DNA of 64,000 nt. Origin: Deinococcus aquaedulcis. Its GTDB lineage: Bacteria > Deinococcota > Deinococci > Deinococcales > Deinococcaceae. The translations under genes were made by a program, and so were the position numbers. The stretch lies in NCBI RefSeq assembly GCF_019693445.1, contig NZ_JAHRBL010000002.1, positions 310,001 to 374,000 on the forward strand, in the 5' to 3' direction. Shown here piece by piece: positions 11,883 through 21,594 of this stretch; position 1 is the stretch's first letter; the number at the start of each line of letters is the position of its first letter. The notes under the pieces were generated by a model. That model was given only the letters and a program-made list of their open reading frames with translations. It had not been told where the DNA came from and did no database searches.

Positions 11883-12044
11883 TCACGCGGGGCTCAGGCG
11901 GTGCAGCAGGGCGCGGAGGTTCAGGGGCAGGCGCAGCAGGGGGGCTTTGGGCTGGGCGCGGGCGGCCTGACGGGCCAGGCGGGCCTGGGCGGCTTCGTCA
12001 AGCAGGGCCTGCGCGCGCCAGAGGTGGGGGTGCTGGTCGAGCAT
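11883..12044 (-). CDS. Small hypothetical protein (53 aa)
   Basis: ATG at 12044 reads MLDQHPHLWRAQALLDEA..., ending LLHRLSPA before TGA. The product is an amphipathic, Arg/Ala/Leu-rich helix of 53 residues with strongly GC-biased third positions. I do not recognise a family. No Shine-Dalgarno is visible; a TATAAG-like -10 lies about 70 nt upstream. It is convergent with the astacin gene. It could be a genuine small protein or a chance GC-rich frame. Confidence 0.45.
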   Translation of the reverse strand: MLDQHPHLWRAQALLDEAAQARLARQAARAQPKAPLLRLPLNLRALLHRLSPA

Positions 12045-12219
12045 GGTGGGGGTCCTGTCGGCGGCGCCGCTGCCCCGGTGGCAGCCCGTGGTGGCGCGCG
12101 TCTGTGGCCCTTATAGTGCGCCCTAGCATGGGGGCAGCACATGCCGCACCTGGCTCAGCGGCCAGTGCGCCATTCTTCGTAGCGGCGTTAAGCCACCGGG
12201 GCTGGGTTATATGGCTTCC

Positions 12220-12251
12220 GAAAAATTCCGTAAGCCGTTACGGAATTTTTC
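12220..12251 (+). repeat. Perfect 14-bp hairpin, A/T-rich
   Basis: GAAAAATTCCGTAA and its exact reverse complement are separated by the 4-nt loop gccg. It stands out against the GC-rich surroundings. It is immediately followed by the relic-like repeat described at 12295. It could be a terminator or one end of a vanished mobile element. Confidence 0.6.
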
Positions 12252-12294
12252 CGACCGGACTGACCCAGCTGCGCAGCAGAGGGAGCAGGAAAAA

Positions 12295-12400
12295 GGACGG
12301 ATTTCCGGGAATTGGACTGGCACAGCGCCGAAGGCGGGGAACATCCAGCTCTTTTCTAGATGTGACGGACATGGACGGCAGTCCGTATTAAGCATCGGGC
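12295..12400 (+). repeat. Dispersed intergenic repeat relic, copy A
   Basis: The stretch from about 12299 to 12348 matches the reverse complement of 17701-17750 at about 37 of 50 positions (CGGATTTCC...CAGCGCCG...ACATCCA), although neither lies in a gene. It is followed by a GACGGAC...GTCCGT hairpin-like segment. It is best explained as diverged copies of a non-coding repeat. Confidence 0.45.
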
Positions 12401-12437
12401 AACGCACGCGGGGGCGCCCAGCGCCTGTAATGGGCAG

Positions 12438-13145
12438 ATGCTCGCCCGACTGCGCCACGAGTTTGTGCCCTTCCTTCTGCAGCGCTGGCGCTCCCTGCTG
12501 CTGCTGTTGCTGGGCGTGATGGCGCCGCTGCTGCTCTTTACGCACCTGGCCCACGAGATCTTTGTCGAGGGGGGCTTCGCCTGGGACCAGGCGGTGCTGA
12601 ACTGGTACGCCGCCCAGCGCACCCCGGGCCTGACCCGCGCGGCCGAAACGCTGGCGCAGGTGGCCGGGGTGAAGGTGCTGCCCTTTATCACGCTGGCCAT
12701 TGCGTGGCTGCTGGGCAGCTGGCATGAAGGGCGCGGGCGCGCGCACGGCTGGTTTCTGCTGCTCAGCGTGCTGGGCGCGACCCTGCTGAACGTGGCGGCC
12801 AAGGTGGTGTTCCAGCGCCCCCGCCCCGATGAACTGACCGCTGTGCTGGCCGAACCCGGCTTCAGTTTTCCTAGTGGGCACGCGATGGCCAATGCGGCGT
12901 TTGGCATGGCGCTGGCCCTGGTGTTCTGGCGCTCGCGGGCGGGGTGGCCGGTGGCGGCGTTTGGGTTGGTCTGGGCCGTGACCGTGGGCGCCAGCCGCAA
13001 TTACCTGGGCGTGCATTACCCGTCCGATGTGCTGGCGGGGATGACCGCCAGTGTGGCGTGGGTGGTGGGCCTGCGCCTGCTGATGGTTCGGCGCTGGCCC
13101 TCGCTGCGCCGTTCTCCGGCAGGGCAGCACGATACTCGGGAATAA
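12438..13145 (+). CDS. PAP2-family membrane phosphatase
   Basis: Integral membrane lipid phosphatase of 235 residues with about six hydrophobic segments. The three-part phosphatase signature is complete: KVVFQRPRP near residue 118, FPSGHA near 143, and [12 protein letters not shown] near 185 with the catalytic histidine. Members dephosphorylate undecaprenyl pyrophosphate or phosphatidate/PG-phosphate. ATG 12438 has a TGTAAT box 6 nt upstream, an imperfect version of the leaderless pattern. No partner genes are adjacent. Confidence 0.88.
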   Translation: MLARLRHEFVPFLLQRWRSLLLLLLGVMAPLLLFTHLAHEIFVEGGFAWDQAVLNWYAAQRTPGLTRAAETLAQVAGVKVLPFITLAIAWLLGSWHEGRGRAHGWFLLLSVLGATLLNVAAKVVFQRPRPDELTAVLAEPGFSFPSGHAMANAAFGMALALVFWRSRAGWPVAAFGLVWAVTVGASRNYLGVHYPSDVLAGMTASVAWVVGLRLLMVRRWPSLRRSPAGQHDTRE

Positions 13146-13219
13146 TGGGGGCCAGGTGGCGGCCCTTCTCCCCTGCTGTGCGGGCGCGGCGAGGGCCCTC
13201 CTGACTTCTCGGCTATAGT

Positions 13220-13266
13220 AAGTGAAAAGTGTCACGATTCTGCCAGCGCGTGAATTTTTTGTTTCG
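13220..13266 (+). repeat. 47-nt palindromic repeat, copy 2
   Basis: About 35 of 47 positions match copy 1. The core TCACG...CGTGA is followed by TTTTTTG. In this copy an outer stem, GTAAGTGAAA with TTTCGCTTAC, closes the element into a two-level hairpin. It lies between the convergent PAP2 and aspartokinase genes, downstream of PAP2, where it could terminate transcription. A TATAGT box sits just before it. Confidence 0.65.
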
Positions 13267-13450
13267 CTTACTGACTTAGATTGCTGTATGAGTTCGGCTC
13301 AGAGCTGAAAACCAGCGTGGACGGGGCCGTCTTCGGTGCGAAGGGGGCCGGAGCGCAGTTCTGCTTTCAGGAGCGCGCACCACCACGCACCCGGCGAGGT
13401 CCCCAGAAGAAAAGGGGGCCTCTAAAGCAGCTCCCCCCTCCCCTTTGCCC

Positions 13451-14857
<1,407 letters not shown>

Positions 14858-15188
14858 GCCCAGAGTATGCCGCGTGCCTGGGGCAGCGGGTGGAGTGGCG
14901 TCTGGGCAGCGCAGCGCGAACGGCGTGAAGGGCCTGGGTGGATGAGCAGCACGGCTCATGGCGCAGGGCGAGCCGTCCGTGGGTGCTGTGGACGTGCGGC
15001 TGGACCAAGTGGCGGGGAGGAGTGTGCGCGAGGCAGGGCCAGTGAACACCGAGGAACGCAGGAAAACCATCACCTCCGCGCTGACCTGCGAGCTGCTGTT
15101 CCGGCCAGGAGGCGCGTTGCTTCTGGCCCTGTTCCTAGAGCGCCAGGGGCTGACACACCCCTTTCACCCGGTGTGTTAGGGTGCCGCC
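14858..15188. other. Divergent intergenic region, aspartokinase / arsC
   Basis: These 331 nt hold the two opposed leaderless promoters at their ends. An open frame 14958-15179 on the plus strand (73 codons, with its stop inside the arsC -10 box) has a plausible-looking second half but no recognisable family or start signal, so I do not call it a gene. Confidence 0.4.
15177..15182 (+). promoter_or_regulatory. -10 box TAGGGT of the arsC-aqp-chrA operon
   Basis: TAGGGT ends 6 nt before the GTG start of arsC. There is no Shine-Dalgarno. No ArsR-type gene is adjacent, so if the operon is arsenic-inducible its regulator lies elsewhere. Confidence 0.5.
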
Positions 15189-15647
15189 GTGCCGCGCGTC
15201 CTGATTCTGTGTACCCACAATTCCGCCCGGTCCCAGATGGCCGAGGCGCTGGTCCGCGCCGCCGCGCGCCGGGGGCTGGCCCTGGAGGTGCATTCAGCGG
15301 GCACCGAGGCCACGCGCGTGAAACCGGAAGCGGCCGTGGTGATGGCCGAGCTGGGCCTGGATCTCTCGGGCCACACCAGCAAGACGCTGTGGGACGTGCC
15401 GGACGCCCAGCGCTTTGATTACGTGGTGACGGTGTGCGACAGCGCGGCCGCCGGGTGCCCGGTGTATCCGGGGCAGACCGAGCGGCGGCACTATCCGTTC
15501 GTGGACCCCAGTGGCGGAAGCCTCGACCGCTGGCGGGCCGTGCGTGACCAGCTGGAGCTGCAGTTTGAGGCGTTTGTGCAGGCCCTGCAGGCGGGGCAGG
15601 CCGCGCCGCCCAGCTACGTGGACAGCCCCGCCGTGCCGGTGGCCTGA
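15189..15647 (+). CDS. arsC: Low-molecular-weight-phosphatase-type arsenate reductase
   Basis: Reduces arsenate to arsenite, using thioredoxin in this family. 152 residues. The P-loop LCTHNSARSQ starts near residue 8 with the nucleophilic cysteine. A second conserved cysteine lies in VTVCDSAAAGCP near residues 83-90, as expected for the thiol cascade. YPFVDPSG supplies the general-acid aspartate. It could alternatively be a protein-tyrosine-phosphatase relative, but the redox cysteines and the adjacent aquaporin and chrA favour ArsC. It starts at GTG 15189. The next gene begins 1 nt after the stop. Confidence 0.88.
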   Translation: MPRVLILCTHNSARSQMAEALVRAAARRGLALEVHSAGTEATRVKPEAAVVMAELGLDLSGHTSKTLWDVPDAQRFDYVVTVCDSAAAGCPVYPGQTERRHYPFVDPSGGSLDRWRAVRDQLELQFEAFVQALQAGQAAPPSYVDSPAVPVA

Positions 15648-15648
15648 G

Positions 15649-16320
15649 GTGGCGCCTTCCCTGGCCCGCGCGGCGGTGGCAGAGGGGGTGGGCACCTTTG
15701 CCCTGGTGGTGCTGGGGCCCGGGGCCGCCGTGGTGCACGCGCAGACGGGCGCGCTGGGGCACCTGGGGGTGGCGCTGGTCTTCGGCCTCACCGTGGTGGG
15801 GGTGCTGGCCACGCTGGGGCCGGTCAGCGGCGCGCACATCAACCCGGCGGCCACCCTGGCCCTGACACTGGCGGGGCGCTTTCCCTGGGCGTGGGTGGCC
15901 CCGTATGTGGCGGCGCAGCTGACGGGCGCGGCGCTGGGGGCCCTGGTGCTCCTGGCCCTGCTGGGCCGCGTGGGCGACCTGGGGGTGACGGTGCCGGCGG
16001 GGCACGTGGGGCTGTCGTTTGCGCTGGAACTGGGGCTAAGCTTCTGCCTGCTGCTGGCGGCGCTGCGCTCGGGGCGACCCTGGGTGGTGGGCGGGGTGGT
16101 GGCCCTGGCGGCGGCCATCGGGGGACCGGTCAGTGGAGCCAGCATGAACCCGGCGCGCTCGTTTGGGCCGGCGCTGGTGAGCGGCATCTGGGCCGCACAC
16201 TGGCTGTACTGGGCGGCGCCCGCGCTGGGGGCGGTGCTGGCAGCGGGGGTGCACCGGAGGCTGGAGAACCGGGCGCCTCTGGCTGCCCCGGCCGTGGTGG
16301 ACCGTGGCGCTGCCGGCTGA
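15649..16320 (+). CDS. MIP-family aquaglyceroporin, AqpS/arsenite-channel candidate
   Basis: Membrane channel of about 223 residues with six hydrophobic segments and two half-helix motifs, SGAHINPAATL near residue 62 and ASMNPARSFGP near 165. It starts at GTG 15649 directly after arsC, so the pair is co-transcribed. In Sinorhizobium a similar arsC plus aqpS arrangement lets arsenite made by ArsC flow out. That makes arsenite export the best inference; water or glycerol transport cannot be excluded. It overlaps the chrA start by 17 nt. Confidence 0.85.
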   Translation: MAPSLARAAVAEGVGTFALVVLGPGAAVVHAQTGALGHLGVALVFGLTVVGVLATLGPVSGAHINPAATLALTLAGRFPWAWVAPYVAAQLTGAALGALVLLALLGRVGDLGVTVPAGHVGLSFALELGLSFCLLLAALRSGRPWVVGGVVALAAAIGGPVSGASMNPARSFGPALVSGIWAAHWLYWAAPALGAVLAAGVHRRLENRAPLAAPAVVDRGAAG

Positions 16321-17536
16321 GGGCCTGGGCCCTGGGGCACCGGAGCAGACCAGGGGCACCTTTCTGGAGGTGCTGCTGGTCTTTGGGCGGCTGGGCCTGA
16401 CCAGTTTTGGCGGGCCGGTGGCGCACCTGGGGTACTTCCGCGAGGAATTCGTGCACCGCCGCCGCTGGCTGGATGAGGCCAGCTACGCCGAACTGGTGGC
16501 GCTGTGCCAGTTTCTGCCGGGGCCGGCCAGCAGTCAGGTGGGCATGGCCCTGGGGATTCAGCGCGCGGGGCTGCCGGGGGCGCTGGCGGCGTGGCTGGGG
16601 TTTACCCTGCCCAGCGCGGCGCTGCTGGTGCTGTTTGCGCTGGGGGTGCGCGCGGCGGGCGACCTGGACAGCGCGGGGTGGCTGCACGGCCTGAAGCTGG
16701 TGGCAGTGGCGGTGGTGGCGCAGGCGGTGCTGGGCATGGCGCGCAGCCTCACGCCCGACCGGCCCCGGGCCCTGCTGGCGCTGGGGGCCGCTGCCGTGAC
16801 GCTGCTGGCCCCCTGGGCCCTGACACCCGTGCTGCTGATGGGCGCCGCTGGGCTGATCGGCTGGCGGTTTCTGAACCGGGGGGCGGCCCGGGAAGAGACG
16901 CCGCCGCAGACGGCGTGGCCGCTGGCCCTGTCGCGGCGGGTGGGGGCGGCCTGCCTGGGGCTGTTTGGGGCGCTGCTGCTGGGCCTGCCTCTGCTGCGGG
17001 AGGTGGTGGGCGGTCCAGTGCTGGGCCTGGTGGACAGCTTTTACCGCGCGGGTGCGCTGGTGTTTGGGGGCGGCCACGTGGTCCTGCCGCTGCTGGAAGC
17101 CGAGGTCGTGCCGCCCGGCTGGGTGACGCCCGACGCCTTTCTGGCCGGCTACGGGGCTGCGCAGGCGGTGCCCGGGCCGCTGTTTACCTTCAGCGCGTAC
17201 CTGGGCGCGGTGGCCAATGTGGGACTGTCGCCGCTGGTGGCAGCGGGCCTGGCGCTGGGGGCTATCTTTCTGCCGGCCTTCCTGCTGGTGACGGGCGCCC
17301 TGCCCTTCTGGGGCCGCTGGCGCACGCGCCCGGGCGCGCAGGCGGCGCTGCAGGGGGTGAATGCAGCGGTGGTGGGGCTGCTGCTTGCGGCGCTGTACAC
17401 GCCGGTGTTCACGGCGGCGGTGCGCTCGCCGCTGGACTTCGCTGTGGTCCTCGTGGCCTTTGCGGCGCTGGAACATGGGCGAATGCCCCCCTGGCTGGTG
17501 GTGGGGCTGGGGGCGCTGGTGGGGTGGATGCTGTAG
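16304..17536 (+). CDS. chrA: Chromate transporter, two-domain ChrA
   Basis: Proton-coupled chromate exporter of the CHR superfamily, 410 residues, the long form with two homologous halves. The N-terminal half contains LTSFGGPVAHLGYF and FLPGPASSQVGMALG. The C-terminal half repeats the theme with GALVFGGGHVVLPLL and YGAAQAVPGPLFTFSAYLG. It has about ten membrane segments. The start GTG overlaps the aquaporin gene, so translation is coupled within a metalloid/oxyanion resistance operon. Confidence 0.92.
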   Translation: MALPAEGLGPGAPEQTRGTFLEVLLVFGRLGLTSFGGPVAHLGYFREEFVHRRRWLDEASYAELVALCQFLPGPASSQVGMALGIQRAGLPGALAAWLGFTLPSAALLVLFALGVRAAGDLDSAGWLHGLKLVAVAVVAQAVLGMARSLTPDRPRALLALGAAAVTLLAPWALTPVLLMGAAGLIGWRFLNRGAAREETPPQTAWPLALSRRVGAACLGLFGALLLGLPLLREVVGGPVLGLVDSFYRAGALVFGGGHVVLPLLEAEVVPPGWVTPDAFLAGYGAAQAVPGPLFTFSAYLGAVANVGLSPLVAAGLALGAIFLPAFLLVTGALPFWGRWRTRPGAQAALQGVNAAVVGLLLAALYTPVFTAAVRSPLDFAVVLVAFAALEHGRMPPWLVVGLGALVGWML

Positions 17537-17639
17537 CGGCGGGCAAAAGAGGGCTGCCTGTGGTGATCGTGGTCTCCAGAGGAGTCCCATCAGCAGCTCT
17601 GGGGCGAACGAAGTCAAAGACAGCAAGATGGGCGGCGTT

Positions 17640-17760
17640 GAGGGGTGCTTTTGACCCAGAGTGGAAAGAGCCGCCACGGTCAGAATCACCCGTTCTGGTC
17701 TGGATGTCTTCGACCTGCGGCGCTGGCCAAACCCACTTCCTGGAAATCCGCACTTTGAAG
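17640..17760 (-). repeat. Dispersed intergenic repeat relic, copy B
   Basis: Two matches meet here. 17701-17750 (reverse complement) matches copy A at 12299-12348 at about 37 of 50 positions. 17651-17680 matches the first bases of the window (25-53) at about 22 of 26 aligned positions (CCCAGA-TG-AAAGAG-CG-CACGGT). This suggests a composite non-coding repeat between chrA and the next, convergent gene. Confidence 0.45.
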
Positions 17761-17810
17761 ACCCTCTGCTCCAGGGCACTCCACCCACACCTCAGAGCGA
17801 AGTGCAGATC

Positions 17811-19838
17811 CTAAGACGACCCGTCGGGGGTGGGACTCAGGGTCAGGTCTGCGACCTGCAGGGCCACGTTGGCGCCGGCGCACAGGACCTCTAGCAGGAA
17901 GCCCTCGCCGGTGCCGGACAGCTGGACCCACTGGCCTTCGGACAGGGTGGGGACCAGCACCTCGGGGGCGGGCTCACCGGGGCGCTGCAGCCGCAGAGCG
18001 AAGGGGCGGTGGTGGGCCTGGGGATCGCGGCGCAAAACGCGGACGGCCAGCTGCCAGTGCCAGCGGGGGGCCGGGGGCGGGCCCACCTGCAGGGCCAGTT
18101 CGGGGGCGTGGTGCTCGGGGAGGCCGCAGCGCAGGAACGTGAAACCGCCGGGCGCCTGCAGCAGGTGGTAACCAAAGCCCAAGTGGCGCAGGCCGCCTTC
18201 GGGGTGCAGCGGCGGAACGTCCAGATCCAAGGTGAGGGGGTGAGTCGGCCAGGGCCGCGCTGGGCCGGCCAGGGCCAGCGGCTGCGGCACAGAAGCCCGC
18301 AGGCGGGTGCGCGCCGAGGCGTCCAGCAGCCCGGCCAGGGTGGCGCGCTGCAGTTCGCTGGCAAACGCCAGGGGCTGCTCGCCGTCCAGGGGCCGCACCG
18401 GGCGGTCCAGGGCCAGGGCCGCCTGAAAGGACGCCGGCACCCGTTCCAGAAGGCCGCCCTTCAGGGCCTCGCGCAGGGTGGCTTCGGCTTCGGGGGGCGT
18501 GGCGCCCTCCTGCACCAGCACCGTCAGGGCCTGGGCCTGAGCAAACGGCGCCGGCAGAGCCGCCAGAGGGGCCAGCCGGTCGGGGTCGGGCAGGGCGGCG
18601 CGCAGTTCGGCAAACAACAGGGTGCGCAGGGCCGGGTCCAGGCGGCGGCGCACGCCCAGGTCGGGAGTGGCGGCCAGGGCGCGGGCGGCGGGCCACCAGC
18701 CTTCAGACTGCCGCAGCACCTCCACGGCGGCCAGGGCGCATTCGGCGGGCAGCAGGGCCGCCACAGCGGCGGGGCTGAGGGGCGGGTGTTCGGCGGTGGT
18801 CAGGCGGCCCGGCGCGGCGGCGCTGCCCAGGTGGGCGCGCACGCGGCGCTCGCCCTGCGGGGTGGTGATCAGGGCCAGCAGCAGCGGGGCGGGCCAGTTG
18901 AGCATGAAGCCCAGGGCGCGGGCGGTGTCTTCGGTCAGGCTCTCGGCGCCGCGCAGCACAAAGGCCACCGGCTGCCCCAGGCGCAGCAGCAACTGGCACA
19001 GGGCCACCAGATCGCGCTCGGGGCCCGCACTGCTGCTTAGCAGGGCGTCGGCTTCGGTCTGCAGGGAGGGGGGCAGGTGCTCGCGCAGTTGCAGCACCAG
19101 AGAGGCCAGCAGGTGGGCCACCGAGGGCACGGCGGTCACGCCCACCGCGTGCCAGCCAGCCGCGCGCAGGGCGCTGCCCAGCAATTCACCCCGGCCGCTG
19201 GCGGCGCGGCCGGTGTAGATCAGGGCCTGCACCTCGTGGCGGGCGCGGGCCAGCACCGGGGCCAGGGCCGCGTCCAGGGCGGGGGGCGTCGGCGCGGGTT
19301 CGGGGGCGGGGTCCAGGGACCAGCCCAGGCTGGCGAGGCGGCGCCGGGCCTCGTCGGCACGGGCGGGGGGTTCCTGGTCCAGGCGGCGGCGCAGGGCGCG
19401 GCGCACCCGGGTGTGCAGGGCGGCGCGCTGGCGCTCCAGCCACGCGGCCAGTGCGGGGTGGCCCGAATCGTCCAGGCCCGAGAGCGGCGCGGGCCCCAGG
19501 GCGCCCAGCCAGCGGTCCAGTTCGGGGGCCAGGGCCTCTTCCCACAGGTCCAGGTCGGTGGGCAGGGCCGACTGCAGCAGGGCCGAGCGCGCCGGGCCCA
19601 GCGAGACGCCCACGCGGCGCAGGGCCGAGAGTTCCACGCGCAGGTTCTGCAGGCCGCCCTTCTGGGGCCACAGCAGCGCCGCCGCCGTTTCGCGGTGCAG
19701 CGGCTGCGCTTCCAGGCTCAGGTAGGCCAGCAGGGTCAGGCCCTTACGGGACACGGCGAGACGTTCGCCGCCGCGCAGAAGGTGCACGCTGCCCAGGACA
19801 CTCAGCACAAGGGGTGCGTCGCGGTGGTCGGAACTCAT
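17811..19838 (-). CDS. BTAD/SARP-like transcriptional regulator with degenerate NTPase domain
   Basis: Large cytoplasmic protein of about 675 residues. The first ~100 residues resemble the winged-helix/BTAD start of SARP-type regulators (LVLSVLGSVHLLRGG, RKGLTLLAYLSLE, LRVELSALRR). The middle looks like a STAND ATPase, but the expected P-loop has become TGRAASGRGELL, with arginine in place of the conserved lysine. The C-terminal 150 residues are a beta-rich region of unknown role (LHPEGGLRHLGFGYHLL). ATG 19838 was chosen because the N-terminal domain begins there; TAGACT lies 13 nt upstream. Regulatory targets are unknown. Confidence 0.65.
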   Translation of the reverse strand: MSSDHRDAPLVLSVLGSVHLLRGGERLAVSRKGLTLLAYLSLEAQPLHRETAAALLWPQKGGLQNLRVELSALRRVGVSLGPARSALLQSALPTDLDLWEEALAPELDRWLGALGPAPLSGLDDSGHPALAAWLERQRAALHTRVRRALRRRLDQEPPARADEARRRLASLGWSLDPAPEPAPTPPALDAALAPVLARARHEVQALIYTGRAASGRGELLGSALRAAGWHAVGVTAVPSVAHLLASLVLQLREHLPPSLQTEADALLSSSAGPERDLVALCQLLLRLGQPVAFVLRGAESLTEDTARALGFMLNWPAPLLLALITTPQGERRVRAHLGSAAAPGRLTTAEHPPLSPAAVAALLPAECALAAVEVLRQSEGWWPAARALAATPDLGVRRRLDPALRTLLFAELRAALPDPDRLAPLAALPAPFAQAQALTVLVQEGATPPEAEATLREALKGGLLERVPASFQAALALDRPVRPLDGEQPLAFASELQRATLAGLLDASARTRLRASVPQPLALAGPARPWPTHPLTLDLDVPPLHPEGGLRHLGFGYHLLQAPGGFTFLRCGLPEHHAPELALQVGPPPAPRWHWQLAVRVLRRDPQAHHRPFALRLQRPGEPAPEVLVPTLSEGQWVQLSGTGEGFLLEVLCAGANVALQVADLTLSPTPDGSS

Positions 19839-19942
19839 CGTCAACCGGAACAGTCTAGCGTGTTCCCGGACAGGGCGCCGCCCAAAATGGAGGCGGGCGT
19901 CGGCCCCCTCTCGTGGGAACCGGCGCCCGGCGGCCAAGGGCT

Positions 19943-20260
19943 TTAGTAGAAGATCAGTTCGCCGCTTTCGCCGCTGGGACGCTCCAGCGCGTAGGTGTTC
20001 AGGGTGCCGCCGCCGCTGTAGGGGCTGGTGGTGCTCAGGCGCAGGGTGGCCAGGGGCAGCTTGCCGGCCAGTTCGGGCAGCGCGTGGGGGTCGGCGGGCA
20101 CAAAGTTGCGGGTGCAGCGCAGGGTGATCTGCTCGGCGCTCTGGCTGTGCAGCTGGCACACGGCCTGCACGCTGACGCGAAAGTTCAGGGATACCGAACC
20201 GCTGCCCGCCGAGGCGACAGACGGCAGGATCAGGGCAAACAGAGTCAGGGCTCGCTTCAT
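19943..20260 (-). CDS. Small exported protein, possibly related to spore-coat-U-like pilin domains
   Basis: 105 residues with a clear signal peptide, MKRALTLFALILPSVASAG. The mature part has two cysteines in a VQAVCQLH...ITLRCTR pattern, reminiscent of the first half of SCPU/secreted pilin domains but too short to assign. ATG 20260 is preceded by GGAGG at good spacing. It lies upstream of the large regulator gene on the same strand (105 nt gap), so it may be co-transcribed. Confidence 0.6.
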   Translation of the reverse strand: MKRALTLFALILPSVASAGSGSVSLNFRVSVQAVCQLHSQSAEQITLRCTRNFVPADPHALPELAGKLPLATLRLSTTSPYSGGGTLNTYALERPSGESGELIFY

Positions 20261-20530
20261 AGGGGCCTCCGTGAGGGATGCGTGTCCGGGCCCCGGGGGG
20301 GGTCAGGCAACGCGGAGTGCCCCCAGCGTAGAAAAGGCCCTGACACAGAGTTCTGTCAGCGGCGCACCTTCAGATGAAGTTTTATACGGAGGGTCAGGTG
20401 GCCAGGGAGGTGAAGCGGGTGAGGCGGGGTACGGTGTGGCGGCGCAAAAAACGCGCTGGGCGAGGTCTTTCAGTTGGCCCTCTGCTTCCGGCCCCTGGAC
20501 TTCACTCGGCCTTCACGGCGGGGAGGCACA

Positions 20531-21079
20531 ATGGACGACATGAAACGATTCTGGGCGGTGGGGGCGGCAGTCCTGGCAGGCACAGTGGGCGCAGTGGGGT
20601 ACCGCGCCGACGACGGCACCGCCAGTTTTACCCATACGGTGCGCTTTATTCCGGTGCGCGGCACCATCGCTGGGGTCAGCGCGACCGTGGACCTGGACCC
20701 AGCCAATCTGGCGGCCACCACCGGCTCGGTGCGGGTGCCGGTGGTGAACCTCAAGACCGGAATTGGCCTGCGTGACAGCCACGCCAAGGGCGAAAATGCC
20801 CTGCACACCGCCAAGTACCCCAACGCCACCTTTACCCTGGAGAAATTGACAGGCGGGCGGCTGGTGGAGGGCCAAACGCTGGCGACCACGGCCACCGGCA
20901 AACTCACGGTCAAGGGCACCACCAAGACCGTCAGCGTGCCGGTGAAAGCCACGCTGCAGGGCGGCAAGGTGAACGTCAGCACCCAGTTCAAGTTCAACCC
21001 CTATGACTACGACGTGCGTTACCCGGGCAGCAGCGATTCGGTGACGGTGGACGTGTCGTTCACGCTGAATAAGGGGTAA
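20531..21079 (+). CDS. YceI-family periplasmic lipid-binding protein
   Basis: Lipocalin-like polyisoprenoid-binding fold, about 182 residues. An N-terminal signal/anchor (KRFWAVGAAVLAGTVGAVG) is followed by alternating strands. Typical YceI segments are SFTHTVRFIPVRGTI, DSHAKGENALHTAKYP and GKLTVKGTTKTVSVPV. It acts outside the cytoplasmic membrane. GGAGG lies 4 nt before ATG 20531; ATG 20540 is an alternative. A second exported-protein gene starts 4 nt after the stop, forming a two-gene operon. Confidence 0.9.
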   Translation: MDDMKRFWAVGAAVLAGTVGAVGYRADDGTASFTHTVRFIPVRGTIAGVSATVDLDPANLAATTGSVRVPVVNLKTGIGLRDSHAKGENALHTAKYPNATFTLEKLTGGRLVEGQTLATTATGKLTVKGTTKTVSVPVKATLQGGKVNVSTQFKFNPYDYDVRYPGSSDSVTVDVSFTLNKG

Positions 21080-21083
21080 AAGC

Positions 21084-21533
21084 GTGCGGCGCCTGTGGGC
21101 CGCGCTGCTGGCGCTGGGCCTGGGGTGGGCCGGGGCCACGCCCGCTCCCGTGCACCTCACGCTCTTTGTGTTCGTGAAGTCGCCCGTTTCAGCGCTGACC
21201 TGGGACAACATTCGGGCGCGGGTGGTGAACCTGGGGCCGGGCGCGGTGACGCTGGAGCTGGGCTGCGGGGCGGTGCGCCACCGTCTGTTGACGGCTGGGG
21301 GACAGGATGTATCGGCCTTCCGGGAGGACGTGGCGTGCGCTGGCAGTGCCCATGACGTTCTGCTGTTGCCGCGCTGGGGCACGCCGCTGAGCGGGTTTCC
21401 ACCAGAGGTCACCGATCTTCCAGACGGGCGCTACGTGCTGGAAACCACCTTCGAGTATGGCCCCTGGCACCTGACCCGCCGGACGACCGTGGTGGTGCAC
21501 AAAGAGGCCCCATCCCCCTCCACCCTGCCTTGA
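21084..21533 (+). CDS. Exported protein of unknown function
   Basis: 149 residues starting at GTG 21084. The signal peptide is RRLWAALLALGLGWAGATP. The mature domain is beta-rich with hallmarks of an intracellular-proteinase-inhibitor/BsuPI-like or Ig-type fold (VVNLGPGAVTLELGCG, GRYVLETTFEYGPW). Two cysteines could form a disulphide. It is co-transcribed with the YceI gene. I do not recognise a specific family. Confidence 0.7.
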   Translation: MRRLWAALLALGLGWAGATPAPVHLTLFVFVKSPVSALTWDNIRARVVNLGPGAVTLELGCGAVRHRLLTAGGQDVSAFREDVACAGSAHDVLLLPRWGTPLSGFPPEVTDLPDGRYVLETTFEYGPWHLTRRTTVVVHKEAPSPSTLP

Positions 21534-21564
21534 ACTGCGTCTAAAAATCCCTTGGTGTCCAGAG

Positions 21565-21581
21565 GACACGAACTTCGTGTC
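21565..21581 (+). promoter_or_regulatory. Operator-like palindrome upstream of gap-pgk-tpiA
   Basis: GACACGAA-C-TTCGTGTC is a perfect 17-nt palindrome. It overlaps a second hairpin, GTGTCC-aga-GGACAC (21555-21569). Its centre is about 22 nt upstream of the TAGACT box at 21595, so it covers the -35 region, a typical place for a repressor or activator of a glycolytic operon. Confidence 0.5.
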
Positions 21582-21594
21582 TGAAATCAGGCGG

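Noticed and set aside
11858..12391. 177-codon plus-strand frame between the astacin and PAP2 genes
   Set aside because: Its second half is the intergenic repeat relic and the hairpin; the first half is antisense to the 53-residue ORF and has no protein-like composition.
14958..15179. 73-codon frame upstream of arsC
   Set aside because: Its stop lies inside the arsC -10 box and no family or initiation signal is visible; likely chance.
20374..20775. Plus-strand frame beginning MKFYTEGQVAREVKR
   Set aside because: It overlaps the well-supported YceI gene in another frame, has no ribosome site and turns into low-complexity sequence; at most the first 30 codons are a relic.
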